Of a DNA stretch of 6,706 nt, positions 1 through 6,118 are shown in pieces. The translations under genes and the position numbers were made by a program. Positions within the stretch are counted from its first letter, which is position 1. Each line of letters starts with the position of its first letter. The stretch lies in contig JAJRYL010000356.1 in the NCBI GenBank assembly GCA_024275855.1, positions 1-6,706 on the forward strand, read 5' to 3'. The notes under the pieces were generated by a model. The model saw only the letters and a list, made by a program, of their open reading frames with translations, did not search any database and was not told the origin of the DNA. Source of the stretch: Deltaproteobacteria bacterium. GTDB lineage: Bacteria; Desulfobacterota; GWC2-55-46; JADFVP01.

Positions 1-58
1 AAAGAAGGTTTGTAGCTATAACAGCTTGATTTTAAAGGATTTTAATTGTGACGGAACA

Positions 59-84
59 CAAGAGAGTGGATTTTCAAGAGAGTG
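59..84. repeat. 10-bp direct repeat pair at 16-bp spacing
   Basis: The sequence CAAGAGAGTG occurs at 59-68 and again at 75-84, a period of 16 bases, just beyond the 3' end of the response regulator gene. A shorter repeat, CACAAGA (57-63 and 87-93), brackets it. The flanking gene to the left is outside the window, so it is unclear whether this is a protein-binding site, part of a tiny ORF, or chance. The repeat itself is seen directly; any function is a guess. Confidence 0.4.
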
Positions 85-90
85 AGCACA

Positions 91-119
91 AGAAGGGGCC
101 TCTCAGGCCAGCCCCTTCT
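91..119 (-). terminator. Hairpin overlapping the response regulator stop codon, possible terminator
   Basis: Bases 91-99 (AGAAGGGGC) pair perfectly with 111-119 (GCCCCTTCT), giving a 9-bp, GC-rich stem and an 11-base loop. The TGA stop of the response regulator gene (103-105) lies in the loop. On the minus strand the stem is followed by TGTGCTCACTCTC, not by a run of T, so it is not a canonical intrinsic terminator. It may still protect the 3' end of the transcript or end it weakly. The position at the end of the kinase-regulator operon is what supports the call. Confidence 0.4.
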
Positions 120-750
120 CTATAGCAACCCTCGTAAGGCCGGCTACGTCATGCACGTCGAGTTTGGTCATTATGTTAACTCTGTGAGTCTTGACCGTGG
201 AAAGGGCGATAAATAGAGACTCGCCGATAACCCTGTTGGTATTTCCCTGCGCTATGAGTTTCAATACCTCTTTCTCTCTCGCGGTAAGGGTATCTATGGG
301 GTCTATCGGCATATCTTTTTGCAAAATATCGACAAAACTGCTTAAAAGCTCGTTGGCGACCGGAGGGCTCGCGTACCTCGCCCCCTTCATAACCTCCCTT
401 ATCGCCAACAGCACCTCTACGGCAGCCGTTCCCTTTAACACATAGGCCATTGCCCCGGCCTTGAACGCGTTGACCGCGTAGATACCCTCTTCGTGCATAG
501 AGAGTATTATAACCCTGGTTGGCGAAAAATCCTCGGCTATCCGTTTCGTGGCCGAGATGCCGTCGAGCCCCGGCATAGTAACATCCATTATCACGATATC
601 GGGCTTAAGCTCTTCCACCAGGCTCATAGCGTCTGTTCCGTTGGTTGCCTCACCCACCACAACGTAACCCTCGACACCCGCCAGCGTCGCCTTTAACCCG
701 TCTCTTAAAAGCTCATGATCGTCCGCTATTACAATTTTGACATTTTCCAT
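103..750 (-). CDS. NarL/FixJ-family DNA-binding response regulator
   Basis: A two-component transcription factor of 215 residues, the usual length for the NarL/FixJ class. The N-terminal receiver domain (about 1-120) has the acidic pair D10-D11, the phospho-acceptor D56 in IMDVTMPGLDG, S84 and K106, so it should be phosphorylatable. A linker leads to a C-terminal LuxR-type helix-turn-helix (about 153-215) with LTAREKEVLKLIAQG and TVKTHRVNIMTKL. I start it at ATG 750, not at TTG 765, because GAGAGG lies seven bases upstream and the receiver fold begins right after it (MENVKIVIADDHE). The gene lies 59 bases downstream of a NarX-class histidine kinase on the same strand, its likely phosphodonor. 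The target genes cannot be read from the window. The family assignment is firm; the pairing with the kinase is inferred from the neighbourhood. Confidence 0.95.
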   Translation of the reverse strand: MENVKIVIADDHELLRDGLKATLAGVEGYVVVGEATNGTDAMSLVEELKPDIVIMDVTMPGLDGISATKRIAEDFSPTRVIILSMHEEGIYAVNAFKAGAMAYVLKGTAAVEVLLAIREVMKGARYASPPVANELLSSFVDILQKDMPIDPIDTLTAREKEVLKLIAQGNTNRVIGESLFIALSTVKTHRVNIMTKLDVHDVAGLTRVAIEKGLA

Positions 751-764
751 AACGAAACCTCTCA

Positions 765-777
765 ATATTGTTTTATA
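765..777 (-). promoter_or_regulatory. Possible internal -10 element before the response regulator gene
   Basis: In the 59-base gap between kinase and regulator the minus strand reads TATAAA (plus 772-777), which would place a transcription start near 765 and leave a short leader with the GAGAGG ribosome site. No good -35 hexamer sits at 16-18 bases. The gap is longer than a tightly coupled pair needs, so a secondary promoter is conceivable but weakly supported. Confidence 0.2.
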
Positions 778-809
778 CGCACATGTAAATTAAAAAACCA
801 CAGCCGCTA

Positions 810-2306
810 TCAGGAATAGAGCTTGCCGGCGGCAAGCCGAACCACAACAGCGCAACCCGAATCCGGCTCCGAATCTATACGCAGGGTACCGCCAAGCTCA
901 CTTATTCTTTCGCGCATCAACAGGGTTCCTATGCCCCTGCCCTTCTTCCCCCTGATACTCTCAAAAGAGAAACCGGCCCCGTTGTCTTTTACGCTCAAAA
1001 CAAGGCCCTCTTCAGACAGGGTTCCCGAAACATCGACCAACGAGGCGTTGGCGTGCTTCATAATATTTTGAAAAGACTCGCGAATTACACGCAGCAGCCT
1101 CTCTTTAACCGTATCGCCAAGGCGGTCGAAACCGGGGTCGAGATCTATCGCAAGCTTTGCCCCGCTCTGTTTCAAAAACAGGGTTCCGTACCACTGCGCT
1201 GCGTCAACCATACCCGTGCCATACGGAACAGACGGGTATATCTCCGAGGTAAGCGTGCGGGTCGCTTTTATGGTGGATTTTAACAGTGTATCGAGCAGAA
1301 GAAGAAACTCGCGCCGCGCTTCACTCGCCTCAACCGCAGACCCTTCCTCACCGGAACTTTTCTCTACAGGCAGCCTGTTGGTAACGCTCATCTGCATGGT
1401 AGCAAGGTTCTGGCCGATATCCTCGTGCAGCATCTCGGCAAAATTTTTGCGCTCCCTGTCTTCAAGATCCGACATAGCGAGGGTGAGATCGTGCAGTTCG
1501 GCCTCTCTTTGCCTCAACGCCTCTTCAGCAAGCCTGCGTTCCGTATCGTCTATTTTAACCGCAACAAAGTGCGATATGTGGCCGTCTTCCCCCCTGACAG
1601 GTATTAAACTCTGCAACTGCCATACGCTCCTGCCGTCTTTACGCTTAAGACAGATATCACCGCGCCAGACCCTGCCGGAACTGAGCGTCTCCCACAACTC
1701 AGCATAAAACTCTTCAGTATGAACACCGGACTCCAACACCTTGGTACCACCACCGAGTATGTCTTCGGGAAGGTAACCGAGGTCCTCGGTAAAGGCCCAG
1801 TTTACGTACTCTATACGCCGCTCCGTATTTAATATCATTATTGGCGCCGGGTTCTGCTCCACCACATAAGAGAGCTTGCGCAGTTCATTGGCCGCCTCTT
1901 TTCTCGCATCTATCTCGTACTTAAGCTTAAGGGCGCTTCGAACCCTGGCATTAAGCTCAACGCTACCGGGCGGCTTTACGACATAATCGTTGGCTCCGGC
2001 CTTAAAGGCCGCATCGAGCGAAGAACGCTCGGAGTCCGCCGTCAGCATTATTACCGGTATGTCGTAGAGCGCGGGCACGGCCTTTATCCTCAGGGTAGCC
2101 TCTATGCCGTCTACTCCTTTCATGGTTATATCCATAAGTACAAGATCTATCCCTTTAACGGCCTCCTTTCTGCTATCCAACCCGAGCATCTCAAACGCCT
2201 TCTCGGCGGAATCGGCAAAAAAGAGCGTTAAATACCCTCCTTTTTTAAGCATCTTTTCCATAAGGAGCCGAAAGTCTTTTGAATCGTCTACAACAAGTAT
2301 ACCCAT
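810..2306 (-). CDS. REC-PAS-sensor histidine kinase (NarX/DesK class, HisKA_3-type)
   Basis: A soluble hybrid sensor kinase of 498 residues with no signal peptide or membrane segment, so it acts in the cytoplasm. An N-terminal receiver domain (about 1-125) has D7-D8, phospho-acceptor D59 (LMDITMKGVDG), T89 and K111. A PAS domain (about 143-255, VNWAFTEDLGY to the PAC end ISHFVAVKIDDTE) senses an unknown cue. A coiled linker (255-285) leads to a dimerisation/phosphotransfer helix with H294 in MLHEDIGQ, then a C-terminal ATPase domain with the N box around N414, the G1 box DNGAGF (441-446) and the G2 box GRGIG (456-460). This order matches the HPK7 kinases that partner NarL-type regulators, and one follows 59 bases downstream. 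The ATG at 2306 is preceded by GGAAG at five bases. An upstream kinase could signal through the N-terminal receiver. The residue after H294 is Glu where Asp is usual. Confidence 0.93.
   Translation of the reverse strand: MGILVVDDSKDFRLLMEKMLKKGGYLTLFFADSAEKAFEMLGLDSRKEAVKGIDLVLMDITMKGVDGIEATLRIKAVPALYDIPVIMLTADSERSSLDAAFKAGANDYVVKPPGSVELNARVRSALKLKYEIDARKEAANELRKLSYVVEQNPAPIMILNTERRIEYVNWAFTEDLGYLPEDILGGGTKVLESGVHTEEFYAELWETLSSGRVWRGDICLKRKDGRSVWQLQSLIPVRGEDGHISHFVAVKIDDTERRLAEEALRQREAELHDLTLAMSDLEDRERKNFAEMLHEDIGQNLATMQMSVTNRLPVEKSSGEEGSAVEASEARREFLLLLDTLLKSTIKATRTLTSEIYPSVPYGTGMVDAAQWYGTLFLKQSGAKLAIDLDPGFDRLGDTVKERLLRVIRESFQNIMKHANASLVDVSGTLSEEGLVLSVKDNGAGFSFESIRGKKGRGIGTLLMRERISELGGTLRIDSEPDSGCAVVVRLAAGKLYS
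821..837 (-). other. Stem-loop in the kinase 3' coding end
   Basis: GCTTGCC (821-827) and GGCAAGC (831-837) form a perfect 7-bp stem with a three-base loop, inside the last codons of the kinase gene. On the minus strand a run of six T follows about 23 bases after the stem, too far for a canonical terminator. It could lower the transcription reaching the response regulator gene or stabilise the processed mRNA; neither is shown. Confidence 0.25.
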
Positions 2307-2363
2307 CTGTTCTTCCGTTTAATTCAGGCCCTAAAACTTTACGCAACTCAAGTACAGGAATAG

Positions 2364-2385
2364 ATAACAGAGACAGGCCTGTTAT
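2364..2385. promoter_or_regulatory. Palindromic operator candidate in the divergent intergenic region
   Basis: ATAACAG (2364-2370) and CTGTTAT (2379-2385) form an inverted repeat around an 8-base centre, and the perfect palindrome ACAGGCCTGT (2373-2382) overlaps its right arm. The site sits just downstream of the proposed kinase promoter, where a bound regulator would block transcription. No known binding consensus is recognised. Confidence 0.3.
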
Positions 2386-2394
2386 TAATACCTT

Positions 2395-2422
2395 ATTTTA
2401 TATCCGTTCCGTTTGCAAACAA
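2395..2422 (-). promoter_or_regulatory. Candidate sigma-70-type promoter for the kinase-regulator operon
   Basis: On the minus strand, TTGTTT (plus 2417-2422) and TAAAAT (plus 2395-2400) are separated by 16 bases, a fair match to -35 and -10 hexamers. Transcription would start near 2388, giving a leader of about 80 bases before the kinase ATG at 2306. The perfect palindrome GTTTGCAAAC (2411-2420) lies across the -35 and the spacer, a common place for a repressor site. Based on sequence match alone. Confidence 0.35.
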
Positions 2423-2444
2423 CTCGAAATGCAAAATGAATTTA

Positions 2445-2474
2445 TTTTAAAGTTTTTCGTTAATATAGTATACT
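2445..2474 (+). promoter_or_regulatory. Candidate promoter for the HD-GYP gene
   Basis: TATACT at 2469-2474 is a good -10 hexamer 35 bases before the HD-GYP start, in a strongly AT-rich stretch. The best -35 is only TTTTAA (2445-2450) at an 18-base spacing, so the promoter would be weak or need an activator. Transcription would start near 2481. Confidence 0.35.
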
Positions 2475-2509
2475 CTTTAATAAGTGTACCTTAAAAAATG
2501 AGGAATTCT

Positions 2510-3613
2510 ATGGAAGAAGAAATAAAAATTCTTATAGCGGACGATATTGCGGAAAACCTGCATATTCTCGAAACCCTGTTGAGAAAGTTAGGATACGGCG
2601 TTATAACCGCTACAGATGGCGCGCAGGCGGTAAAAAAAGCGCAGACGCAACTGCCCGACGTAATACTGCTTGATATTAAAATGCCTAACATGAACGGAAT
2701 TGAGGCATGCAAAGCTATAAAGGACGGCCAGAAAACCAAATCGATTCCAGTTATCATAATGTCGTCGATATCGGATATAGACTCAAGGGCAAAGGGGCTT
2801 GAGGCCGATGCCGACGATTTTATAGCAAAACCGTTTGATCAGTCGGAGCTGTCTATAAGGGTACAGAACCAGCTTAAGATAAAAAAATACAAAAAGCTTC
2901 TCTCTGAACATAACAGGCTTCTTACGGAAAAAGTTCATGAAAAGACAATAGAGCTGCAACGCGCGCTCGTGCAGTTAGACACCACCAACGATCTACTGCG
3001 CCAGGGTTACATGGATACGATAAAACGCCTTACAGTGGTTTCGGAATTCAAGGATCTGGAGACGGCCCACCATATCAGCCGTGTAGGTCTTTACTGCGCC
3101 CTTGTAGCGCAGGAACTCGGCTGGAGCGAGACCGATACGGATATTATACGCCACGCAAGCCCTCTGCACGATATCGGCAAAGTCGCTATTCCTCTGGACA
3201 TTCTTTTAAAACAGGGCCCGCTCAGCAAAGCGGAGTTCTACCTTATGCAGACCCATACCGAGGCCGGAGCGAAGATATTGGAAGACGCGGCATCCAAGTA
3301 CCTGAAGATGGGGCGGAAAATCGCGCTCTCACACCATGAAAAGTGGGGAGGAAACGGTTATCCGGCCGGACTTAAAGGAACAGATATCCATATCGGCGGA
3401 CGAATAGTAAGCATGGCCGACCAGTACGACGCTCTAAGAAGCCAGAGGCCGTACAAAGAGGCGTTTGAGCATATGAAGACGGTAAGGATAATAACAGAGG
3501 GCGACGGGAGAACAGAGCCCGGAGACTTCGACCCCACCCTTCTTGAACTCTTTAAAGAGCATCATAGAGAGTTTGAGCAGATTCACGACGACAACATGGG
3601 CAAAATTTTTTAG
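2510..3613 (+). CDS. RpfG-like response regulator, cyclic di-GMP phosphodiesterase (REC-HD-GYP)
   Basis: A cytoplasmic response regulator of 367 residues expected to hydrolyse the second messenger cyclic di-GMP. The receiver domain (about 1-122) has D11-D12, phospho-acceptor D55 (LLDIKMPNMNG), S85 and K107. A charged coiled-coil linker (about 124-165) joins it to an HD-GYP domain (about 170-350) with every expected metal and signature residue: H188, HDIGK (H220-D221 to K224), H249, HHE (275-277), the GYP tripeptide (283-285) and D304 in SMADQYDAL. I start it at ATG 2510, because GAGGA (2500-2504) precedes it at five bases while the in-frame ATG at 2498 has no ribosome site. It diverges from the kinase gene and converges on the next cluster, so it is probably transcribed alone. 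Its kinase is not identifiable; the neighbouring hybrid kinase is a possible donor. Confidence 0.95.
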   Translation: MEEEIKILIADDIAENLHILETLLRKLGYGVITATDGAQAVKKAQTQLPDVILLDIKMPNMNGIEACKAIKDGQKTKSIPVIIMSSISDIDSRAKGLEADADDFIAKPFDQSELSIRVQNQLKIKKYKKLLSEHNRLLTEKVHEKTIELQRALVQLDTTNDLLRQGYMDTIKRLTVVSEFKDLETAHHISRVGLYCALVAQELGWSETDTDIIRHASPLHDIGKVAIPLDILLKQGPLSKAEFYLMQTHTEAGAKILEDAASKYLKMGRKIALSHHEKWGGNGYPAGLKGTDIHIGGRIVSMADQYDALRSQRPYKEAFEHMKTVRIITEGDGRTEPGDFDPTLLELFKEHHREFEQIHDDNMGKIF

Positions 3614-3640
3614 CGGTGCAGGCCTGCACCGCGGCGCCGC
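3613..3640. terminator. Perfect 20-bp palindrome between convergent genes, possible bidirectional terminator
   Basis: Bases 3613-3632 form a perfect palindrome, GCGGTGCAGG followed by its reverse complement CCTGCACCGC. The second palindrome GCGGCGCCGC (3631-3640) overlaps it by two bases. It begins on the last base of the HD-GYP stop codon and ends 23 bases before the stop of the opposing glycosyltransferase gene. No T-run follows on either strand, so it is not a classical intrinsic terminator, although the position between two converging transcripts makes a termination or mRNA-end role likely. A repeat-family element is an alternative. Confidence 0.4.
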
Positions 3641-3663
3641 TCTAACCCTGCGGGGCTTCGGGC

Positions 3664-4359
3664 TTATGGCTTAAAGACCTTATGATGCTTGTGCAGCCAC
3701 CGGTAGAGCCTCTCCTGCTCCGGCAGCCTTTTCTCAAGTTCTCTCAACCCGCCAAGCAGCGCGGGCAGATCCTCTACTGTATCGACATCTCCAAGCTCTC
3801 GGATCAGACGAACCACTATGCCGGCCCTTTTCAAAGAACCGGTAAGCTCTTTAAGGGTGCTTCGCGCGCTGTATTCAACGGACGTCCAGACGTTTTCGGG
3901 AACCGGGATCCTTGCGGCAAAAAGATAGAAACCGCCGTCCGGGCACGGGCCGATAACAGCAGAGTCCGGAAAGGCCGATAACTTGAGCATTGCCTCTTTT
4001 AAAAGAGCCGGAGTAAGCAGCGGGCTGTCCGTTCCTATCATCATCACATAACCGTGCTCTTTGAGCCTTCCGCTATATACCGTATGAAGCCTGGGCCCGA
4101 GCCCGCCATCGCCTGTACTGATAACCGGAAAAGAGTTCCACCTGACGTGCCTTCTCCCAGCCTCTTCCGCTACCGCCCAGTACGGTATTACCGCCCCCCC
4201 GGTCTCAGTACGCAAGGCAGCCGCAACCTCTTCAACCGCCCCGAGACTTAAAGAGTAAAACTCTTGTGCGAAAAGAGTGCCCGTAGAAATAGCGAGGCGT
4301 GTCTTAACCCGCGAGAGGCCGATAGTTTTAGCGAATATAGCGAGCGCGCCAGGCCTCAT
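3664..4359 (-). CDS. TIGR04282-type arsenosugar biosynthesis glycosyltransferase (DUF2064)
   Basis: A soluble nucleotidyl/glycosyl-transferase-like protein of 231 residues, typical for the family (older name: transferase 1, rSAM/selenodomain-associated). The family motifs are present in order: an N-terminal nucleotide-binding FAKTIGLSRVKTRL (9-22), GDGGLGPRL (83-91), GTDSP (109-113), PDGGF (140-144) and DVDT (191-194). The usual proline and glycine of the first motif (K-x-P-x-x-G) are shifted here, a mild deviation. Its ATG overlaps the TGA of the upstream glycosyltransferase (ATGA at 4359-4356), so the two are almost certainly translationally coupled. Family knowledge places it beside arsS, where it is thought to act on the sugar part of the arsenosugar. 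The exact donor and acceptor are not known from sequence, and a general sugar-phosphate role is the alternative. Confidence 0.9.
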   Translation of the reverse strand: MRPGALAIFAKTIGLSRVKTRLAISTGTLFAQEFYSLSLGAVEEVAAALRTETGGAVIPYWAVAEEAGRRHVRWNSFPVISTGDGGLGPRLHTVYSGRLKEHGYVMMIGTDSPLLTPALLKEAMLKLSAFPDSAVIGPCPDGGFYLFAARIPVPENVWTSVEYSARSTLKELTGSLKRAGIVVRLIRELGDVDTVEDLPALLGGLRELEKRLPEQERLYRWLHKHHKVFKP

Positions 4360-5072
4360 GCTTTACGCTCCGCTTTAAGCCTTCTCCACTCCGGCAAGGC
4401 CTGTTTTATCCATAAGTATTGATGTACAAGGGTAGTCTTCAGCCAGCCGTTCGACCTGTATTTGCGGGCGCTCGAATAGAGCCTGCCTCCGGTTGCCCGA
4501 ATTTCGACCCCGTGCCTGCGGGCCTTCCAGACAAAGAGATGACCTTCGCCATACGTTACATCCTCAGGAAAACCGCCAAGGCGGTCGAAAAGAGCCTTTT
4601 CCAGACACAAACCCTGATCGCCGAAAGGAACCTTAAGCCTGTTGGACCGAAACCGTGCGCCGAGCGCGTTTAATCTTGTAAGGCATGTGGCGTCGGTAGA
4701 AAAGGCGAGATCGAAAAAGAGGAGGCTCTCCGGGTACGCGCGTATGGCGCCGAGCAGTAGAGGCAATGTTCCGTTATCGAGTATTGAATCCGCGTGCAGA
4801 AACCAGATAAAAAGACCTTTAGCCGCTTTTGCTCCGGCATTCAAGTGCCTTGCCCTGCCCGGCCCTGCGGTAACACAACTAACGGCTCTGCCGGACAAGA
4901 TAGAAGGCAGGTGCAGAGGTTCAGCATCTTTAGCGCTTACAAAAAGCAGCTCCACCTCGTCATCAGTAAACTCAGAGGGCAACTCGTTGAGCCCACCGGC
5001 AAGACTCTCTAAAAGGGCATGCCACGCGCGCTCATCCGGGGCCAGAGGAACCACTATAGAGAGTGTAACCAT
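4356..5072 (-). CDS. TIGR04283-type arsenosugar biosynthesis family 2 glycosyltransferase
   Basis: A GT-A fold glycosyltransferase of 238 residues (older name: transferase 2, rSAM/selenodomain-associated). It opens with the usual beta strand LSIVVPL (4-10), followed by GRARHLNAGA (72-81), FLHADS (91-96, with the metal/nucleotide-binding Asp) and PFGDQG (149-154), all hallmarks of this subfamily. There is no membrane anchor. The reading frame is open back to 5189, but I start at ATG 5072 because AAGGTG lies six bases before it and the fold begins at once; the 39 extra residues would be basic, hydrophobic and unlike the family. It follows arsS by 95 bases and overlaps the next transferase by four bases, forming a pair. 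Its proposed role is transfer of a sugar-related group during arsenosugar assembly, which is inferred from family and context. Confidence 0.92.
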   Translation of the reverse strand: MVTLSIVVPLAPDERAWHALLESLAGGLNELPSEFTDDEVELLFVSAKDAEPLHLPSILSGRAVSCVTAGPGRARHLNAGAKAAKGLFIWFLHADSILDNGTLPLLLGAIRAYPESLLFFDLAFSTDATCLTRLNALGARFRSNRLKVPFGDQGLCLEKALFDRLGGFPEDVTYGEGHLFVWKARRHGVEIRATGGRLYSSARKYRSNGWLKTTLVHQYLWIKQALPEWRRLKAERKA

Positions 5073-5103
5073 GTGCCGCACCTTATATCTAACGGTAACA
5101 GGT

Positions 5104-5134
5104 ATTATAAGCGACCGCACGTCTCTTAAGTAAA
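5104..5134 (-). promoter_or_regulatory. Possible internal promoter for the glycosyltransferase pair
   Basis: A perfect TATAAT occurs on the minus strand (plus 5104-5109), about 32 bases before the glycosyltransferase start. The nearest -35-like hexamer, TTTACT (plus 5129-5134), is 19 bases away, so the match is partial. It lies in the 95-base gap after arsS and could let the two transferases be made apart from ArsS. Confidence 0.3.
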
Positions 5135-5167
5135 AAACAGTGCGAAAGAGAGTACGGAAAGCAGACC

Positions 5168-6118
5168 TTACACAAGCGCCCCCGAGCACGAACTGCCGGT
5201 ACCGGCGGTACAGCCGAAGCAGTGGTCGGCAACGGAAATACCGGAACCGACATCTTTAAAACGCTCGATCTCCCATATATCGAGCGAGCGCAAATTGAGC
5301 TGAATCTCCAACATCTGATTAAAATCGCAGTCGTATAACTGCCCGTTCCAGCCGACCGAGAGCAGCGTCTTGCACATAACCTCGGTTGCCGCCTGCGGGT
5401 TGAAATTATCTATAAGCAGGCGCAGATACTCTCTCTTGCTTGCGCCTTTCTCAAGGGCCTCGGCGTAGCGCTTTATCGGCATATTTGTAATGGTGAAGAG
5501 GTGGTTGAACTCTATACCGTACTTTTGCAGGTTGGCTCTGTAGTCTGCTTCAAGAGCGGCCTGCTCCGGAGGAAGATGAACACCTACCGGGTTATAAACA
5601 ATATTTAGTATCAGCCCCGACCCCTCTTTGCCGTAACCGAAGCCGTTCAGTTTTTGAAGTCCCGCTATGCTGAGGGCAAAGGAACCGTGCCCGCGCTGAG
5701 CCTCTACGTTCTCTTTCAGATAACAGGGCAGCGACGCGACTACCTGCACCCCTTCACCCGCTAAAAACTCCGCCGTACCCTCCTGCCCCTTTTCTGAAAG
5801 AACGGTGAGGTTACAGCGGTCTATCACCTCTTTACCCATCTTGCGCACGCTCTTTACAAAATAGCGGAAATGGGGGTTAAGCTCAGGCGCACCGCCGGTA
5901 ATATCAACCGTCTCGATCTGAGCGTCGTTCGAGAGAAGCTCAATAAGGCGGTCTACTGTTTTACGCTCCATATTCTCCAAACGCTTAGGCCCCGCCTCTA
6001 CATGGCAGTGCAGGCATTGCTGATTACAGAGCTTGCCTATATTCACCTGCAAGGTAGTAAAGACGCCGCGCTCAAGCACGATATTGTGCTTGCTAAGAAC
6101 AGACTCAAAGAGTTCCAT
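5168..6118 (-). CDS. arsS: Arsenosugar biosynthesis radical SAM protein ArsS
   Basis: A radical S-adenosylmethionine enzyme of 316 residues, the usual family length. In characterised members it joins a 5'-deoxyadenosyl group to a dimethylated arsenical, the first committed step to arsenosugars. The N-terminal iron-sulphur motif is C31-x3-C35-x2-C38 (KLCNQQCLHCH), followed by the SAM-binding GGAPE (75-79), RCNLT (101-105) and LPCYLKENVEAQRG (130-143). The Cys-rich C-terminal domain (DUF3641) supplies C249, C264, C300, C303 and C311 in HCFGCTAGTGSSC, probably ligands of a second cluster. Some relatives carry selenocysteine in this domain; here all are ordinary Cys codons and the gene ends at TAA. 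The ATG at 6118 has GGAG at seven bases. It leads the two-transferase cluster. The radical SAM fold is certain; the arsenic substrate is family-based, as no arsM is in view. Confidence 0.93.
   Translation of the reverse strand: MELFESVLSKHNIVLERGVFTTLQVNIGKLCNQQCLHCHVEAGPKRLENMERKTVDRLIELLSNDAQIETVDITGGAPELNPHFRYFVKSVRKMGKEVIDRCNLTVLSEKGQEGTAEFLAGEGVQVVASLPCYLKENVEAQRGHGSFALSIAGLQKLNGFGYGKEGSGLILNIVYNPVGVHLPPEQAALEADYRANLQKYGIEFNHLFTITNMPIKRYAEALEKGASKREYLRLLIDNFNPQAATEVMCKTLLSVGWNGQLYDCDFNQMLEIQLNLRSLDIWEIERFKDVGSGISVADHCFGCTAGTGSSCSGALV

Noticed and set aside
48..125. A 25-codon plus-strand ORF starting at GTG 48 with AAAGGA eight bases upstream
   Set aside because: It is very short, ends inside the 3' end of the response regulator gene on the opposite strand, and its only notable content comes from the local direct repeats. 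Too little to call a gene.
1216..1707. A 163-codon plus-strand ORF inside the kinase gene
   Set aside because: It is a low-complexity Ser/Arg/Leu-rich antisense shadow of the kinase, whose domains cover the whole stretch.
2279..2494. A 71-codon plus-strand ORF across the kinase start and the divergent region
   Set aside because: It overlaps the kinase coding start antisense, has no ribosome site and no recognisable domain, and its second half reads AT-rich promoter DNA.
1115..4590. A shared 17-base sequence (CGCCAAGGCGGTCGAAA) at 1115-1131 and 4574-4590
   Set aside because: Both copies encode the peptide Phe-Asp-Arg-Leu-Gly on the minus strand, in the kinase and in a glycosyltransferase. 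Coincidence of codon choice explains it better than a repeat element.
4642..5133. A 163-codon plus-strand ORF opposite the glycosyltransferase gene
   Set aside because: It is an antisense shadow of a well-conserved glycosyltransferase and has no domain signal of its own.
5073..5189. A 39-residue N-terminal extension of the TIGR04283-type glycosyltransferase, overlapping the arsS end
   Set aside because: The catalytic fold starts immediately at Met 5072, which has a good ribosome site (AAGGTG at six bases). The extension is basic and unlike the family.
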